This document shows positions 8,842-16,711 of a stretch of 48,847 bases of DNA, piece after piece (within the stretch, counting starts at the first letter, position 1; every line of letters starts with the position of its first letter). Source of the stretch: a virus; the IMG/VR virus record IMGVR_UViG_3300030101_001013, positions 1 to 48,847 of that record. One strand, 5' to 3'. The notes beneath the pieces are model-generated. The model saw only the letters and a list, made by a program, of their open reading frames with translations. It was not told where the DNA came from and made no database searches. A program made the position numbers and the translations under genes.

Positions 8842-8868
8842 AAAGGGAGCTTCGGCTCCCTTTTTTTA
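8842..8868 (+). terminator. Rho-independent terminator after the capsid gene
   Basis: A stem of GGGAGC and GCTCCC closed by a TTCG loop (8845-8860), with flanking A and T pairs, runs into seven T residues. It ends the first head operon about 40 bases after the capsid stop. Confidence 0.9.
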
Positions 8869-8891
8869 TCTAAATAAATATTTACAAAAAC

Positions 8892-8920
8892 TTGCACAAA
8901 TATATCAATAAAGATAGATT
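8892..8920 (+). promoter_or_regulatory. Promoter of the SNF2 helicase, probably leaderless
   Basis: TTGCAC (8892-8897), a 17-base spacer and TAGATT (8915-8920) resemble a sigma-70 promoter. Only six bases separate the -10 hexamer from the ATG at 8927, and there is no ribosome site, so the message may start on the ATG. The preceding 13-mer AAAAACTTGCACA recurs at 35736. Confidence 0.5.
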
Positions 8921-8926
8921 TAATTT

Positions 8927-10432
8927 ATGAAATTAAATTTAGATTGGTCAGAAAAAAAAATACACACAGACGGACGTTTTATCCAAACTGCCTTACCCAC
9001 ATCTGAATTTTGGCAATCGTGGAGAGAAAACAAACAAAAAATCAAGTCTGCTGGCTATTCTGTAATAAAATTTGATGAAACATGGTTTGTAACTCGTTTT
9101 TTTGAAAACAAACAAGCTATTGCTGACTCTCAGGCTATAAATGCAGACATAAATATACCCGTACCAGATGGATTATCTTACTTACCGTACCAAAAAGCAG
9201 GCATAGCTTATGCAGTGCAAAGACAATCTACGTTGATTGCAGATGAAATGGGTCTGGGTAAAACCATTCAAGCCATTGGTGTAATCAATGCTATCAAACC
9301 AAAGAGTGTGTTAGTCATTTGTCCAGCATCTATCAAGATAAACTGGAAAAATGAGATGACTAAATGGCTAGTCTCTGAACGTGAGATACACGTTGTAGAA
9401 GGTGGATCAGATGAAATACCAGATAGTTCAGATACCATTATTATTAATTACGACATTTTGACCAAGCATAAAGAAACTATTTACAACCGCTTTTGGGATG
9501 TTGTCATTATGGACGAAGCTCATTACATCAAGAATCCAAAAGCTAAGAGAACAAAGGTTGCTGTAGGTGTTAAATCTCAACGTAAGATAGTGCTAACTGG
9601 TACGCCCATAACTAACAGACCGATTGAGTTACAACCGATTGCTGGTTATCTTGACCCTGAAACATTTGGTAATTTCTTCAGATTTGCACACAAATATGCA
9701 GGCGCATACAAAGATAAGTTCGGTTGGCATTACGATGGCGCTTCTAATTTAGATGAATTACAAAGATTATTGCGTCAATCCTTTATGATTCGTAGAAAAA
9801 AAGACGAAGTATTAAAAGAATTACCTCAAAAAATAAGACAAACAATATTACTGCCAAGCAACAAATATAAGAATGAAATAAAAAAAGAGTTTGCATCATT
9901 AGCTGATGCAGCTAAAGAAACTCAAACAAAAGACATAGATTTTGAAAAGATGTCTGAAGTAAGACATGAAACTGCACTAAAAAAAGTGCCTGATATAGTC
10001 GATCATCTCACTGATATAAATCATCAAGTAGTGGTTATGGCTCATCACAAAAATGTTGTAGATGGCATAAAACAAGGGCTTGAAGCCATAGGTAAAAAGG
10101 TTGTCACGTTAACAGGAGACTGCAATCAAACTCATAGGCAAAAATCCGTGGATACATTTCAGGCTGGAAAAGCAGATGTTTTTATAGGCACTATTGGCGC
10201 TGCGGGTGTTGGAATAACACTAACCAAAGCGAGTCATGTGGTTTTTGCAGAGTTGGATTGGGTTCCTGGCAATATGTCACAGGCAGAGGATAGATGTCAT
10301 AGGATAGGACAAGATAACTCTGTTTTAGTGCAACATTTAGTGGTAGATGGATCAATCGACGCTAGGCTTGCAAAGGTTTTGGTTAAAAAACAAAAAGTGT
10401 TAGATAAAACTTTAGATAATTTGGTATACTGA
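8927..10432 (+). CDS. SNF2-family DEAH helicase/ATPase
   Basis: A superfamily 2 DNA translocase of 501 aa. Visible motifs are Walker A (DEMGLGKT, about 106-113), DEAH (about 196-199), LTGTP (about 223-227), and in the second RecA domain the IGAAGVGITLT segment and motif VI ending HRIGQ (about 457). It lacks extra chromatin-type domains and resembles short bacterial and phage SNF2 proteins thought to act in recombination, replication restart or transcription. It is out of place in the head gene cluster, behind a terminator and with its own promoter, suggesting separate expression or late acquisition. The substrate cannot be told from the sequence. Confidence 0.88.
   Translation: MKLNLDWSEKKIHTDGRFIQTALPTSEFWQSWRENKQKIKSAGYSVIKFDETWFVTRFFENKQAIADSQAINADINIPVPDGLSYLPYQKAGIAYAVQRQSTLIADEMGLGKTIQAIGVINAIKPKSVLVICPASIKINWKNEMTKWLVSEREIHVVEGGSDEIPDSSDTIIINYDILTKHKETIYNRFWDVVIMDEAHYIKNPKAKRTKVAVGVKSQRKIVLTGTPITNRPIELQPIAGYLDPETFGNFFRFAHKYAGAYKDKFGWHYDGASNLDELQRLLRQSFMIRRKKDEVLKELPQKIRQTILLPSNKYKNEIKKEFASLADAAKETQTKDIDFEKMSEVRHETALKKVPDIVDHLTDINHQVVVMAHHKNVVDGIKQGLEAIGKKVVTLTGDCNQTHRQKSVDTFQAGKADVFIGTIGAAGVGITLTKASHVVFAELDWVPGNMSQAEDRCHRIGQDNSVLVQHLVVDGSIDARLAKVLVKKQKVLDKTLDNLVY
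10422..10430 (+). promoter_or_regulatory. Extended -10 promoter for the second structural operon
   Basis: TTGGTATACT contains TG-n-TATACT, an extended -10, at the very end of the helicase gene. No clear -35 is seen. It would start transcription near 10437, ahead of the 10491 gene. Similar TG-n boxes occur at 18174 and 41278. Confidence 0.5.
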
Positions 10433-10445
10433 TTTGGTCTTTATG

Positions 10446-10466
10446 GCAATCAGATAGGCTGATTGC
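10446..10466 (+). promoter_or_regulatory. 5' leader hairpin
   Basis: A perfect 8-bp stem, GCAATCAG with CTGATTGC around a five-base loop, lies in the leader between the promoter at 10422 and the AGGAGG ribosome site before 10491. There is no T run, so it is unlikely to be a terminator. It could stabilise the late message or serve as a regulatory or processing site. Confidence 0.5.
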
Positions 10467-10490
10467 TGGTCTAACTTAGGAGGACTGTAA

Positions 10491-11201
10491 ATGACAACAC
10501 ACTTTACAAGCGGAGTTACCAATGTTGGAGCAGATTCAACATTAGGTAAACTAAAAGCACCTGCACCGCACAAATATCATACTTACTTTAATGATTTTGA
10601 TACTTATCTAGCAAGTGATTGGACGATCACAACAACCGAAGGTGGATCAGGCGATGCCTCTGAAGCTTTAGCAGACGGTGACGGTGGTTTACTTTTAATT
10701 ACCAATGACGATGCTGATAACGATAATGACTTTTTGCAGCTAGTAAAAGAAGGTTTTAAGTACGAAACTAGCAAACAGTTGGCTTTCAACATCAGATTTA
10801 AAACTAATGATGCAACTCAAACTGATATCGTTGCTGGCTTACAGCTCACGGATACATCTCCATTAGATGTAACCGATGGTATCTTTTTCTTGAAAGAAGA
10901 TGGAGCTGCTACAATTAGCTTTATCGTAGAAAAAGACAGCACTCAATCAACATTAACTTTGCCTAATTCTTTGGCTGATGACACTTTCATGACGCTTGGT
11001 TTTGTTTACGAGCCAAAAGATCAGAAGTTTCACGTTTTCCAAAACAATGTTTTGGCTGGCACTGTAGTTAGCACTAATGCACCTGATAACGAAGAGTTAA
11101 CAGTTTCATTTGGCATACAAAATGGTGCTGCTGCTGCAAAAACTTTGACTGTTGATTATATCGGAGCAAGTAAAGAGCGCACAGCTACCACTGAACTTTA
11201 G
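10491..11201 (+). CDS. Virion protein, beta-rich, probable capsid fibre or decoration
   Basis: A 236 aa protein with a lectin-like beta pattern: an N-terminal PHKYHTYFNDFDTY segment, alternating hydrophobic strands, and aromatic FHVFQNN near the end. Related proteins beginning with a GVTNVGADSTLG type sequence are common after the capsid gene in uncultured marine phages. It has a very strong ribosome site (TAGGAGGAC), suggesting high expression. I infer a surface structural role; no enzyme motif is present. Confidence 0.6.
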   Translation: MTTHFTSGVTNVGADSTLGKLKAPAPHKYHTYFNDFDTYLASDWTITTTEGGSGDASEALADGDGGLLLITNDDADNDNDFLQLVKEGFKYETSKQLAFNIRFKTNDATQTDIVAGLQLTDTSPLDVTDGIFFLKEDGAATISFIVEKDSTQSTLTLPNSLADDTFMTLGFVYEPKDQKFHVFQNNVLAGTVVSTNAPDNEELTVSFGIQNGAAAAKTLTVDYIGASKERTATTEL

Positions 11202-11211
11202 GAGGTGACAC

Positions 11212-11616
11212 ATGGCTGATGCAGTAGCGACACAAACTATTCAAGACGGCGAAAGAAACGTCGTCATGCGGTTTACCAACGTGTCTGACGGCACTGGCGA
11301 GTCAGCAGTAAAAAAGGTAGATGTATCTGCTTTGGCTGCAAACTCAGCCGGACAAGCTTGCACTGAGGTTCACATCCAAAGAATTTATTGGATGACGGTC
11401 GGCATGTCAGTAAAATTAGAATTTGATGCAAGTACTAATGTCTTACTGACACATATACCAGCCGATGCAACTGGCGATGAATACTATGATAACTTTACTG
11501 CTATCCCAAATAATGCTGGTTCTGGCAAAACTGGAGACATTGATTTCACAACTGTGGGTCATTCCAGTGGAGACAGTTACACTATTATTTTGGAGATGAT
11601 TAAGAGATACGATTAA
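11212..11616 (+). CDS. Small virion structural protein
   Basis: A 134 aa, beta-rich protein with a strong AGGAGGTGACAC ribosome site, next in the same operon as the 10491 gene. Proteins with this pattern (QDGERNVVMRFTNVSDGTGES) occur beside capsid genes in many marine tailed phages. The exact role is not known; a head or neck component is likely from context. Confidence 0.55.
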   Translation: MADAVATQTIQDGERNVVMRFTNVSDGTGESAVKKVDVSALAANSAGQACTEVHIQRIYWMTVGMSVKLEFDASTNVLLTHIPADATGDEYYDNFTAIPNNAGSGKTGDIDFTTVGHSSGDSYTIILEMIKRYD

Positions 11617-11630
11617 AGGTTATGTAAATT

Positions 11631-12098
11631 ATGTCACTTGGTAGTTCGTTTAAAGGAATAGATCAAAACTTCTCCAATATGGATGTAGGATTGCAAGGTC
11701 TTTTATCTAAATTTAGGTTTGATAAACAAGGCAGACCTATTTTAGATGTTAGTGGTAATATAAAATTATCCGAAGCAGGTCAAGCACAATTAGATAGACA
11801 AAAAGCTAGACCTAAAAGAAGGAGAGTTCTTTTACCAAGCACTCCACATCCATTTAGCGGCATAAGTAGTATTGCTATGAACATGGCTAGATCGCAAGGG
11901 TTAAACGGAGATAGCACACAAGCTTCTCCGTTTACCCCTAATTTAGGCGGTTTCGTACCCAAATTTAGATTGAAAGCTCAACCATCTACGTCTACACCAA
12001 CCATGCCTATTTCACAAAGACAAGCTGGTATATTAAGTATTATGCCAAGGATGAATAGATTTGGTTCAGGTGAAACCGTAATGCAGGGGATGATGTAA
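11631..12098 (+). CDS. Hypothetical protein, basic and Pro/Ser-rich
   Basis: A 155 aa protein with no recognised domain. It is basic, with an RPKRRR cluster about residue 60 and a Pro, Ser and Thr-rich, probably disordered second half. It lies between structural genes, two bases before the next basic protein gene, so it is probably a minor virion protein. Ribosome site is weak (AAAGG). Confidence 0.5.
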   Translation: MSLGSSFKGIDQNFSNMDVGLQGLLSKFRFDKQGRPILDVSGNIKLSEAGQAQLDRQKARPKRRRVLLPSTPHPFSGISSIAMNMARSQGLNGDSTQASPFTPNLGGFVPKFRLKAQPSTSTPTMPISQRQAGILSIMPRMNRFGSGETVMQGMM

Positions 12099-12100
12099 AC

Positions 12101-12556
12101 ATGGCTAAAGAAAAATTAAACAAAGTAATTAAGGGCTTGAAAAAAGCAAGCAAGACACATGCACAACAAGCAAAAACTTTAAGCTCTATTAAAATGAAAA
12201 AAGGCGGTAGTGCTTCAAAGATACCAGATAATGTTGCAAATCCAGCGATATATCGCAAAGCCAAAGCAAAAATGAAACGAAAGTTCGATGTTACACCCTC
12301 AGCGTATAGTAGCGGGTATTTGGTTCAAGAGTACCAGCGCATGGGCGGCAAATATAAAGGTGCTAAGAAAGCTGAAGGTGGTGAGGTAAGTTTAAAACCA
12401 ATACCTGAAGGAAATAAAGGTTTACCAAAATTACCTCAAAAAGTAAGAAACAAAATGGGTTTTATGGCGAAAGGCGGCAGCGTGGAGGTTCAAGCAAGGG
12501 GTTGTGGAGCTGTAATGAGTAACAAGCTTAAAAAAACAAGAGTGCCAAGAAGCTAA
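12101..12556 (+). CDS. Basic virion-associated protein with ARGCGAVM motif
   Basis: A 151 aa lysine-rich protein with KKGGS and AKGGS segments and a C-terminal ARGCGAVM motif that I associate with small internal proteins of marine phages. It starts a run of five overlapping genes for very basic small proteins. Such composition suggests contact with packaged DNA. Its stop overlaps the next ATG. Confidence 0.6.
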   Translation: MAKEKLNKVIKGLKKASKTHAQQAKTLSSIKMKKGGSASKIPDNVANPAIYRKAKAKMKRKFDVTPSAYSSGYLVQEYQRMGGKYKGAKKAEGGEVSLKPIPEGNKGLPKLPQKVRNKMGFMAKGGSVEVQARGCGAVMSNKLKKTRVPRS

Positions 12557-12699
12557 TGCCTGCCAAACTAGCAACTATAAAAAAGAAAATTAAAGAAGGT
12601 AAACGCTTAGGATTCAGTGAGCGTGCGTCTGCAAAAGCAAGAGGTTTAATAAAAAGAGCAGACGGCACTAAACGAAAAAGTGCTAAATACAAAAAATGA
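12556..12699 (+). CDS. Tiny basic protein
   Basis: A 47 aa protein, over a third Lys and Arg, with ATG overlapping the previous stop (TAATG) and its TGA overlapping the next ATG. No family is recognised. The overlaps on both sides support translation as part of the basic-protein operon and suggest a DNA-binding, virion-internal role. Confidence 0.6.
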   Translation: MPAKLATIKKKIKEGKRLGFSERASAKARGLIKRADGTKRKSAKYKK

Positions 12700-12986
12700 A
12701 AAAGAAAAAAGACCCAAAGGTAGGTACAGGTAAAAAGCCAAAAGGTACGGGTAGAAGGCTTTACACCGATGAAAATCCTAAAGATACGGTTAGTATCAAA
12801 TTTGCAACTATGAAAGATGCAGATAAAACCGTGAATAAAGTAAAAAGAATTAAAAAACCATTTGCAAGAAAAATACAAATACTTACAGTTGGCGAACAAA
12901 GAGCTAAAGTTATGGGTAAAACTGGTATAGCTAACGTGTTCAAAAGAGGTAAAGAGGCTATTAGGAGACAACATGGCAAAGCCTAA
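12696..12986 (+). CDS. Small basic protein
   Basis: A 96 aa protein with a Lys-rich N-terminus (MKKKKDPKVGTGKKPKGTG) and a basic helical C-terminus. The middle (TVSIKFATMKDADKTVNKVKRI) could form an alpha-beta fold. It overlaps neighbours by 4 and 14 bases. Function unknown; its context is the basic-protein cluster. Confidence 0.6.
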   Translation: MKKKKDPKVGTGKKPKGTGRRLYTDENPKDTVSIKFATMKDADKTVNKVKRIKKPFARKIQILTVGEQRAKVMGKTGIANVFKRGKEAIRRQHGKA

Positions 12987-13290
12987 AGGTGGTCTTACTA
13001 AATGGTTTAAACAAAATTGGGTAGACATTGGCGCGCCAAAAAAAGGCGGTGGTTTTGCTAAATGCGGTCGCACTAAATTAAAAAAAGATATGAAAAGAAA
13101 GTATCCTAAATGTGTGCCAGCTGCAAAAGCAGCACAAATGTCAAAATCTCAAATAGAATCAGCCGTAAGGCGTAAACGAGCAAAAAAACAAGGTGTGGGT
13201 GGTAAACCAACAAACGTAAAAACCATACTCAAAAGTGGTGGTGGTAAAGTAATGAGACAATCAAACATGGGCTTGTTTGGTAGAGTCTGA
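12973..13290 (+). CDS. Small basic phage protein, DUF5872-like
   Basis: A 105 aa protein with the pattern TKWFKQNWVDIG, then a KKGGGFAKCG segment, KYPKCVPAAKA and an SAVRRKRAKKQ helix. This arrangement matches a widespread small family in cyanophages and other marine phages that I associate with DUF5872. The two spaced cysteines may bind a metal or form a disulfide. Its function is unknown; basic charge and context suggest a virion-internal role. Confidence 0.65.
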   Translation: MAKPKGGLTKWFKQNWVDIGAPKKGGGFAKCGRTKLKKDMKRKYPKCVPAAKAAQMSKSQIESAVRRKRAKKQGVGGKPTNVKTILKSGGGKVMRQSNMGLFGRV

Positions 13291-13301
13291 GGAGCAAAAA
13301 A

Positions 13302-13967
13302 ATGTTTAGAAGTACCAAAGGTTATTCAATGAATAAGAAATCCAAGGGTGGCGCAATAAAACGAAAATCTAAAGGAGGATCGTTAATGCGTAAATCTAAG
13401 GGTGGATCAATGATGAAGAAGTCTAAAGGAGGATCGTTAATGCGTAAATCTAAGGGCGGTTCTCTCATGAAAAAGTCTAAAGGCGGTTCTATGATGCGTA
13501 AATCAAAGGGCGGTTCTATGATGAAGAAGTCTAAAGGTGGAGCTATGATGCGCAAATCTAAAGGCGGTTCTCTTATGAAAAAATCAACAGGTGGTGCAAT
13601 TACTGAAAAGGAAGCACTCAGCATAATTAATAAAGTGCTTAAAGAAACTGGAGCTGCTATCTCTGAAAAAGAAAAAGAAACTTTGAGAAAAGCTATTTCA
13701 ACCAAACGTCCTATGCCTGGCAAAATATCAAGATTCTTAGGAAAAGCATCGCGAAGAAAAGATCCAAAAAATAGATCATTACCAAAGAAGTCTAAAGGTG
13801 GAGCAATCAAACGTAAGAGTAAAGGCGGTTCTCTACAACGTAAGAGTAAAGGTGGCTCTATGATGCGTAAAGCAAGAGTAGCTACAGCCACACGTAAGAG
13901 TAAAGGTGGAGCTATGATGCGTAAAAGCAAGGGTGGCTCTATGAATAAAAGATCAAGGAAAATATAA
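13302..13967 (+). CDS. KSKGG-repeat, highly basic protein
   Basis: A 221 aa protein built mostly from a nine-residue unit of the form (L/M)M(K/R)KSKGG(S/A). About ten copies lie in the first 100 residues and six more, partly decayed, in the last 65, around a non-repeat helical middle (about residues 100-150). Lys and Arg dominate and there are almost no acidic residues in the arms. It has a GGAG ribosome site. It is probably a DNA- or RNA-condensing virion protein, by analogy with H1-like and protamine-like proteins; that is inference. Confidence 0.75.
   Translation: MFRSTKGYSMNKKSKGGAIKRKSKGGSLMRKSKGGSMMKKSKGGSLMRKSKGGSLMKKSKGGSMMRKSKGGSMMKKSKGGAMMRKSKGGSLMKKSTGGAITEKEALSIINKVLKETGAAISEKEKETLRKAISTKRPMPGKISRFLGKASRRKDPKNRSLPKKSKGGAIKRKSKGGSLQRKSKGGSMMRKARVATATRKSKGGAMMRKSKGGSMNKRSRKI
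13329..13596 (+). repeat. 27-bp coding tandem repeats
   Basis: About ten imperfect tandem copies of a 27-base unit containing AAATCTAAGGGCGG-type cores, encoding the KSKGGS arms. A second, shorter array lies at about 13788-13950. Copies differ at synonymous as well as non-synonymous sites. Confidence 0.85.
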
Positions 13968-13982
13968 AACCGGAGAAAAAAT

Positions 13983-14654
13983 ATGTACCTAATAAGTAAT
14001 ATCCCTCATTTCAAATGTTGGGTGAGGAGGGAATTTACTCACAATCATGAAGAATATCATGACGAGTATCTTCATGCGTTAGCTATAGCTGTAAATACTA
14101 TCCCTGATAGGTCACTAAGCTTTCAAGTTGTATTTACAGGCTGTGAATCAGATTGCGAGGATTCGGATGAAGAAAATATACATGGAGGAGCTATGTGGGC
14201 TAGGATGCCAATACAAGGGTTGGTTTTTGACATGCCATTAGAGGATTTTCCAAAACCAATGGAAGATCATTTAGCCCAGCCTTGGGATTGTGAATCAAGG
14301 CATCATGCGGTGACTGTCATGGATCGTGTCAGTTCATCACCGTGGATTGCAAAGATAGATGGTGAATTTTATCAAGCTAAGTATTTATTTACGGTTGACT
14401 ATACAGATTCAGATATTGCAGATGATCCTGCACAACATAAGCAAAGTCATGTATGCTATATAACTGAAGATTGTGAATGGAAAGGAAATATTGTTGCTTT
14501 ACCTAACAACCGAGTAAGGGCAACATCTCCCGCACTATGGGTTACAGGTGAGGGCGCACCAGATTTCAAACCATCGCAATGGGCGCATAGTGCTGAAGGA
14601 CATGAAAGTTATTTAGACCCAGCGATAACTTTTGATAATTTATATGAGGATTGA
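13983..14654 (+). CDS. Conserved hypothetical protein, acidic
   Basis: A 223 aa acidic protein following the basic cluster, with a CCGGAGAAAAA ribosome site. It has a Cys/Asp-rich segment (CESDCEDSDEEN, about residues 58-69), several His and Cys residues and no motif I can assign. Its acidic character contrasts with its neighbours, so it could bind or neutralise them, but that is a guess from charge only. Confidence 0.55.
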   Translation: MYLISNIPHFKCWVRREFTHNHEEYHDEYLHALAIAVNTIPDRSLSFQVVFTGCESDCEDSDEENIHGGAMWARMPIQGLVFDMPLEDFPKPMEDHLAQPWDCESRHHAVTVMDRVSSSPWIAKIDGEFYQAKYLFTVDYTDSDIADDPAQHKQSHVCYITEDCEWKGNIVALPNNRVRATSPALWVTGEGAPDFKPSQWAHSAEGHESYLDPAITFDNLYED

Positions 14655-14656
14655 AC

Positions 14657-14785
14657 ATGGCTAAAATGACAGAAGCAGCTACAAAAAAGATGATCAAAGA
14701 GTTGAAAATGGCTTCTCGTTTACATGCAGGTCAAGCTGCACGGCTAGAAAAAACATTACAAAAACCAAAGAAAGCTAAAAAGTAA
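14657..14785 (+). CDS. Tiny basic protein
   Basis: A 42 aa helical, lysine-rich protein (ending KPKKAKK) starting two bases after the previous stop and overlapping the next ATG. It resembles the N-terminus of the 12101 protein (short Lys-rich helices with a HAGQAA / HAQQAK motif), suggesting duplication within the basic-protein group. Confidence 0.55.
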   Translation: MAKMTEAATKKMIKELKMASRLHAGQAARLEKTLQKPKKAKK

Positions 14786-15480
14786 TGGCACTTTCAGGCA
14801 GTAAAAATTTTGAACCAGATGTAGCTGAATATGTAGAAGAGGCTTTTGAGCGCTGTGGTTTAGAACTACGCACAGGCTATGATTTACGCTCTGCGAAAAG
14901 AAGCATCAACTTAATGTTAGCTGAGTGGGCTAATAGAGGTTTGAACCAGTGGACAATCAAAGAAAAAGACATAACTTTGGTTAAAGATACTAAGACCTAC
15001 AACATAGACACCACTAACGCCACAGCACCGATTGATGTTTTAGATATTTACATTAGAGAAACCATTAATAATCAAACGACCGATTTTCCGCTTAACAAAA
15101 TTAGTCGCGCAGAATACGCTAATCTCTCTACAAAAAGCACAACAGGAAAGCCAAACCAAGTTTTTGTTGACAAACAAACTACTCCTACAATAACTGTTTG
15201 GCCTGTTCCTGATAAAAATAGCACATACACAGTGCGCATGAACGTATTAACTAGAATGGATGATGCAGATGGCGCAACAGATACAGTAGATATGCCGTTT
15301 CGTTTTTTCCCATGTTTTACAGCAGGCTTGGCTTACTATATAAGCATGAAAAGAGCGCCAGATAAAACACCTATATTAAAGCAAATCTACGAAGAAGAGT
15401 TTACAAGAGCTTTATCACAAGATGAGCCAAGAACCTCCTTTAGGATTTCACCTCATTTAACCAGGTATAATCACCCGTAA
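14785..15480 (+). CDS. Head-tail adaptor, gp4/gp11-like
   Basis: A 231 aa protein with the all-helical adaptor pattern: an early helix (RCGLELRTGYDLRSAKRSINLMLAEW), a beta insertion, and helices near the end. This is typical of the ring protein that sits under the portal in podoviruses. The position between portal-side genes and the tail stabiliser fits. A second, similar adaptor is encoded at 16064. Assignment is by pattern. Confidence 0.6.
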   Translation: MALSGSKNFEPDVAEYVEEAFERCGLELRTGYDLRSAKRSINLMLAEWANRGLNQWTIKEKDITLVKDTKTYNIDTTNATAPIDVLDIYIRETINNQTTDFPLNKISRAEYANLSTKSTTGKPNQVFVDKQTTPTITVWPVPDKNSTYTVRMNVLTRMDDADGATDTVDMPFRFFPCFTAGLAYYISMKRAPDKTPILKQIYEEEFTRALSQDEPRTSFRISPHLTRYNHP

Positions 15481-15740
15481 TGGTTGCAAAAAGAAAAAAA
15501 CAAGTAAATCCTCCAGTGGGTACAAAAGCTCATAAAGCTAGGATGGAGAGACAGCGAGCAAGACGCGCTATGGATGCTAAAGCAAAAAAAAGCGGCGGTG
15601 ATAAAAATAAAAACGGGATTGCAGACAAAAGAGAAAAAAAAGATATTTCTCATAAAAAAGCACTTTCAAGAGGTGGTACAAACAAAGACGGTTACAAACT
15701 TGAATCAAGAAGTAAAAATAGAAGTAGGAATTATAAGTAA
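15480..15740 (+). CDS. Small basic protein, possible degenerate HNH-like end
   Basis: An 86 aa, very basic protein. The C-terminal DISHKKALSRGGTNKDGYKLESRSKNRSRN resembles the DxDH...GG...N...R...N layout of short HNH-type phage proteins, but with a Ser in place of the first catalytic Asp and no second His, so activity is doubtful. It overlaps the adaptor stop by one base. Confidence 0.55.
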   Translation: MVAKRKKQVNPPVGTKAHKARMERQRARRAMDAKAKKSGGDKNKNGIADKREKKDISHKKALSRGGTNKDGYKLESRSKNRSRNYK

Positions 15741-15752
15741 AAAGGTTGATAA

Positions 15753-16067
15753 ATGGCTTTTGCATCAGGAAAAGAGGCTTATGGTATTTGTGATATAACA
15801 GGATTTCGTTATAAGCGCAGAGAAATGAAGAAAACGTGGAATGGTTTGATAGTCGGACCAGATCAATTTTCTCCTAAACATCCTCAATTAGACCCAAAAC
15901 CAAAGCCATCTGATCCACAGGCTATAAGAAATGCAAGACCTGATACAGCAGATGATAATAATTCTTTCGTATTGTATACAAATGTGGACAAAGGTATACT
16001 TGGAACTAAACTAGATACTTATGAAATTTCTGTAAGTGTAGGCGAGGTAACAATAACAACATCATGA
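15753..16067 (+). CDS. Small conserved virion-region protein
   Basis: A 104 aa protein starting MAFASGKEAYGICDITGFRY, with a WNGLIVGPDQFSPKHPQ segment; similar proteins lie between adaptor genes in uncultured marine phages. A C-terminal beta segment resembles repeats seen in tail proteins of this phage (VGEVTITTS). Probably a neck or tail component; role unproven. It overlaps the next ATG by four bases. Confidence 0.6.
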   Translation: MAFASGKEAYGICDITGFRYKRREMKKTWNGLIVGPDQFSPKHPQLDPKPKPSDPQAIRNARPDTADDNNSFVLYTNVDKGILGTKLDTYEISVSVGEVTITTS

Positions 16068-16711
16068 GTTTTACGTTAGCGACTTTAAAAACTGCGATAC
16101 AAGATTATTTAGAGTGTACAGAAAGCACTTTTGTTAATAATCTACCTACTTTTATACAAGAATCTGAATCTCGTATATTTAAACTTGTTCAGCTTCCAAA
16201 ACAACGTAAAAACGTAACAGGCACGGTTTCTTCAAGTAATCGTTTTTTAGCAACGCCTAGTGATTTTTTTGCACCGTTTAGCTTGGCTGTTATATCAAGC
16301 AATACTTATCACTATTTAGATTACAAGCATCCTTCTTTTATTAAAGAATTTGCACCGAATACAACAACATCTGGTAGACCAAGATATTACTCTTTGTTCG
16401 ATGACACGGCTTTTGAGCTATCACCTGTGCCAGATGCTAATTACGACATTGAACTACATTATTTACACAAACCAGCGTCCTTAACATCGGGTGCAGAAAG
16501 TGGAACTACATTTTTATCCACAGATTTTCCCGATGCCCTTTTATATGGCTCTCTTGCTGAGGCGGCAGTTTTCTTAAAAGAATCTCCAGATGTTATCGGA
16601 GTGCTAGAACAAAGATTTAAAGAAGCCATTGTTAGAATGAAGAATCTATCAGAGGGACGTGAAACTAGAGATGAATACAGATACGATTTGCTGAGAACCG
16701 GAGTCAGTTAA
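16064..16711 (+). CDS. Second head-tail adaptor/tail tube-like protein
   Basis: A 215 aa protein with the T7 gp11 / tail tubular A-like pattern: helices at the N-terminus (LATLKTAIQDYLE), a loop with YYSLFDDTAFELSPVPDA that is typical of this family, then C-terminal helices. It lies between the first adaptor and the gp10-like stabiliser, where neck proteins are encoded. Joined tightly to both neighbours. Confidence 0.65.
   Translation: MSFTLATLKTAIQDYLECTESTFVNNLPTFIQESESRIFKLVQLPKQRKNVTGTVSSSNRFLATPSDFFAPFSLAVISSNTYHYLDYKHPSFIKEFAPNTTTSGRPRYYSLFDDTAFELSPVPDANYDIELHYLHKPASLTSGAESGTTFLSTDFPDALLYGSLAEAAVFLKESPDVIGVLEQRFKEAIVRMKNLSEGRETRDEYRYDLLRTGVS

Noticed and set aside
13329-13596. 27-bp repeats considered as a CRISPR array
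   Set aside because: Units are contiguous without spacers and stay in frame as protein repeats.
13322-13930. Reverse-strand ORF of 202 codons opposite the KSKGG gene
   Set aside because: Its Leu/Pro/Asp repeats are the antisense of the 27-bp repeats; no start signal.
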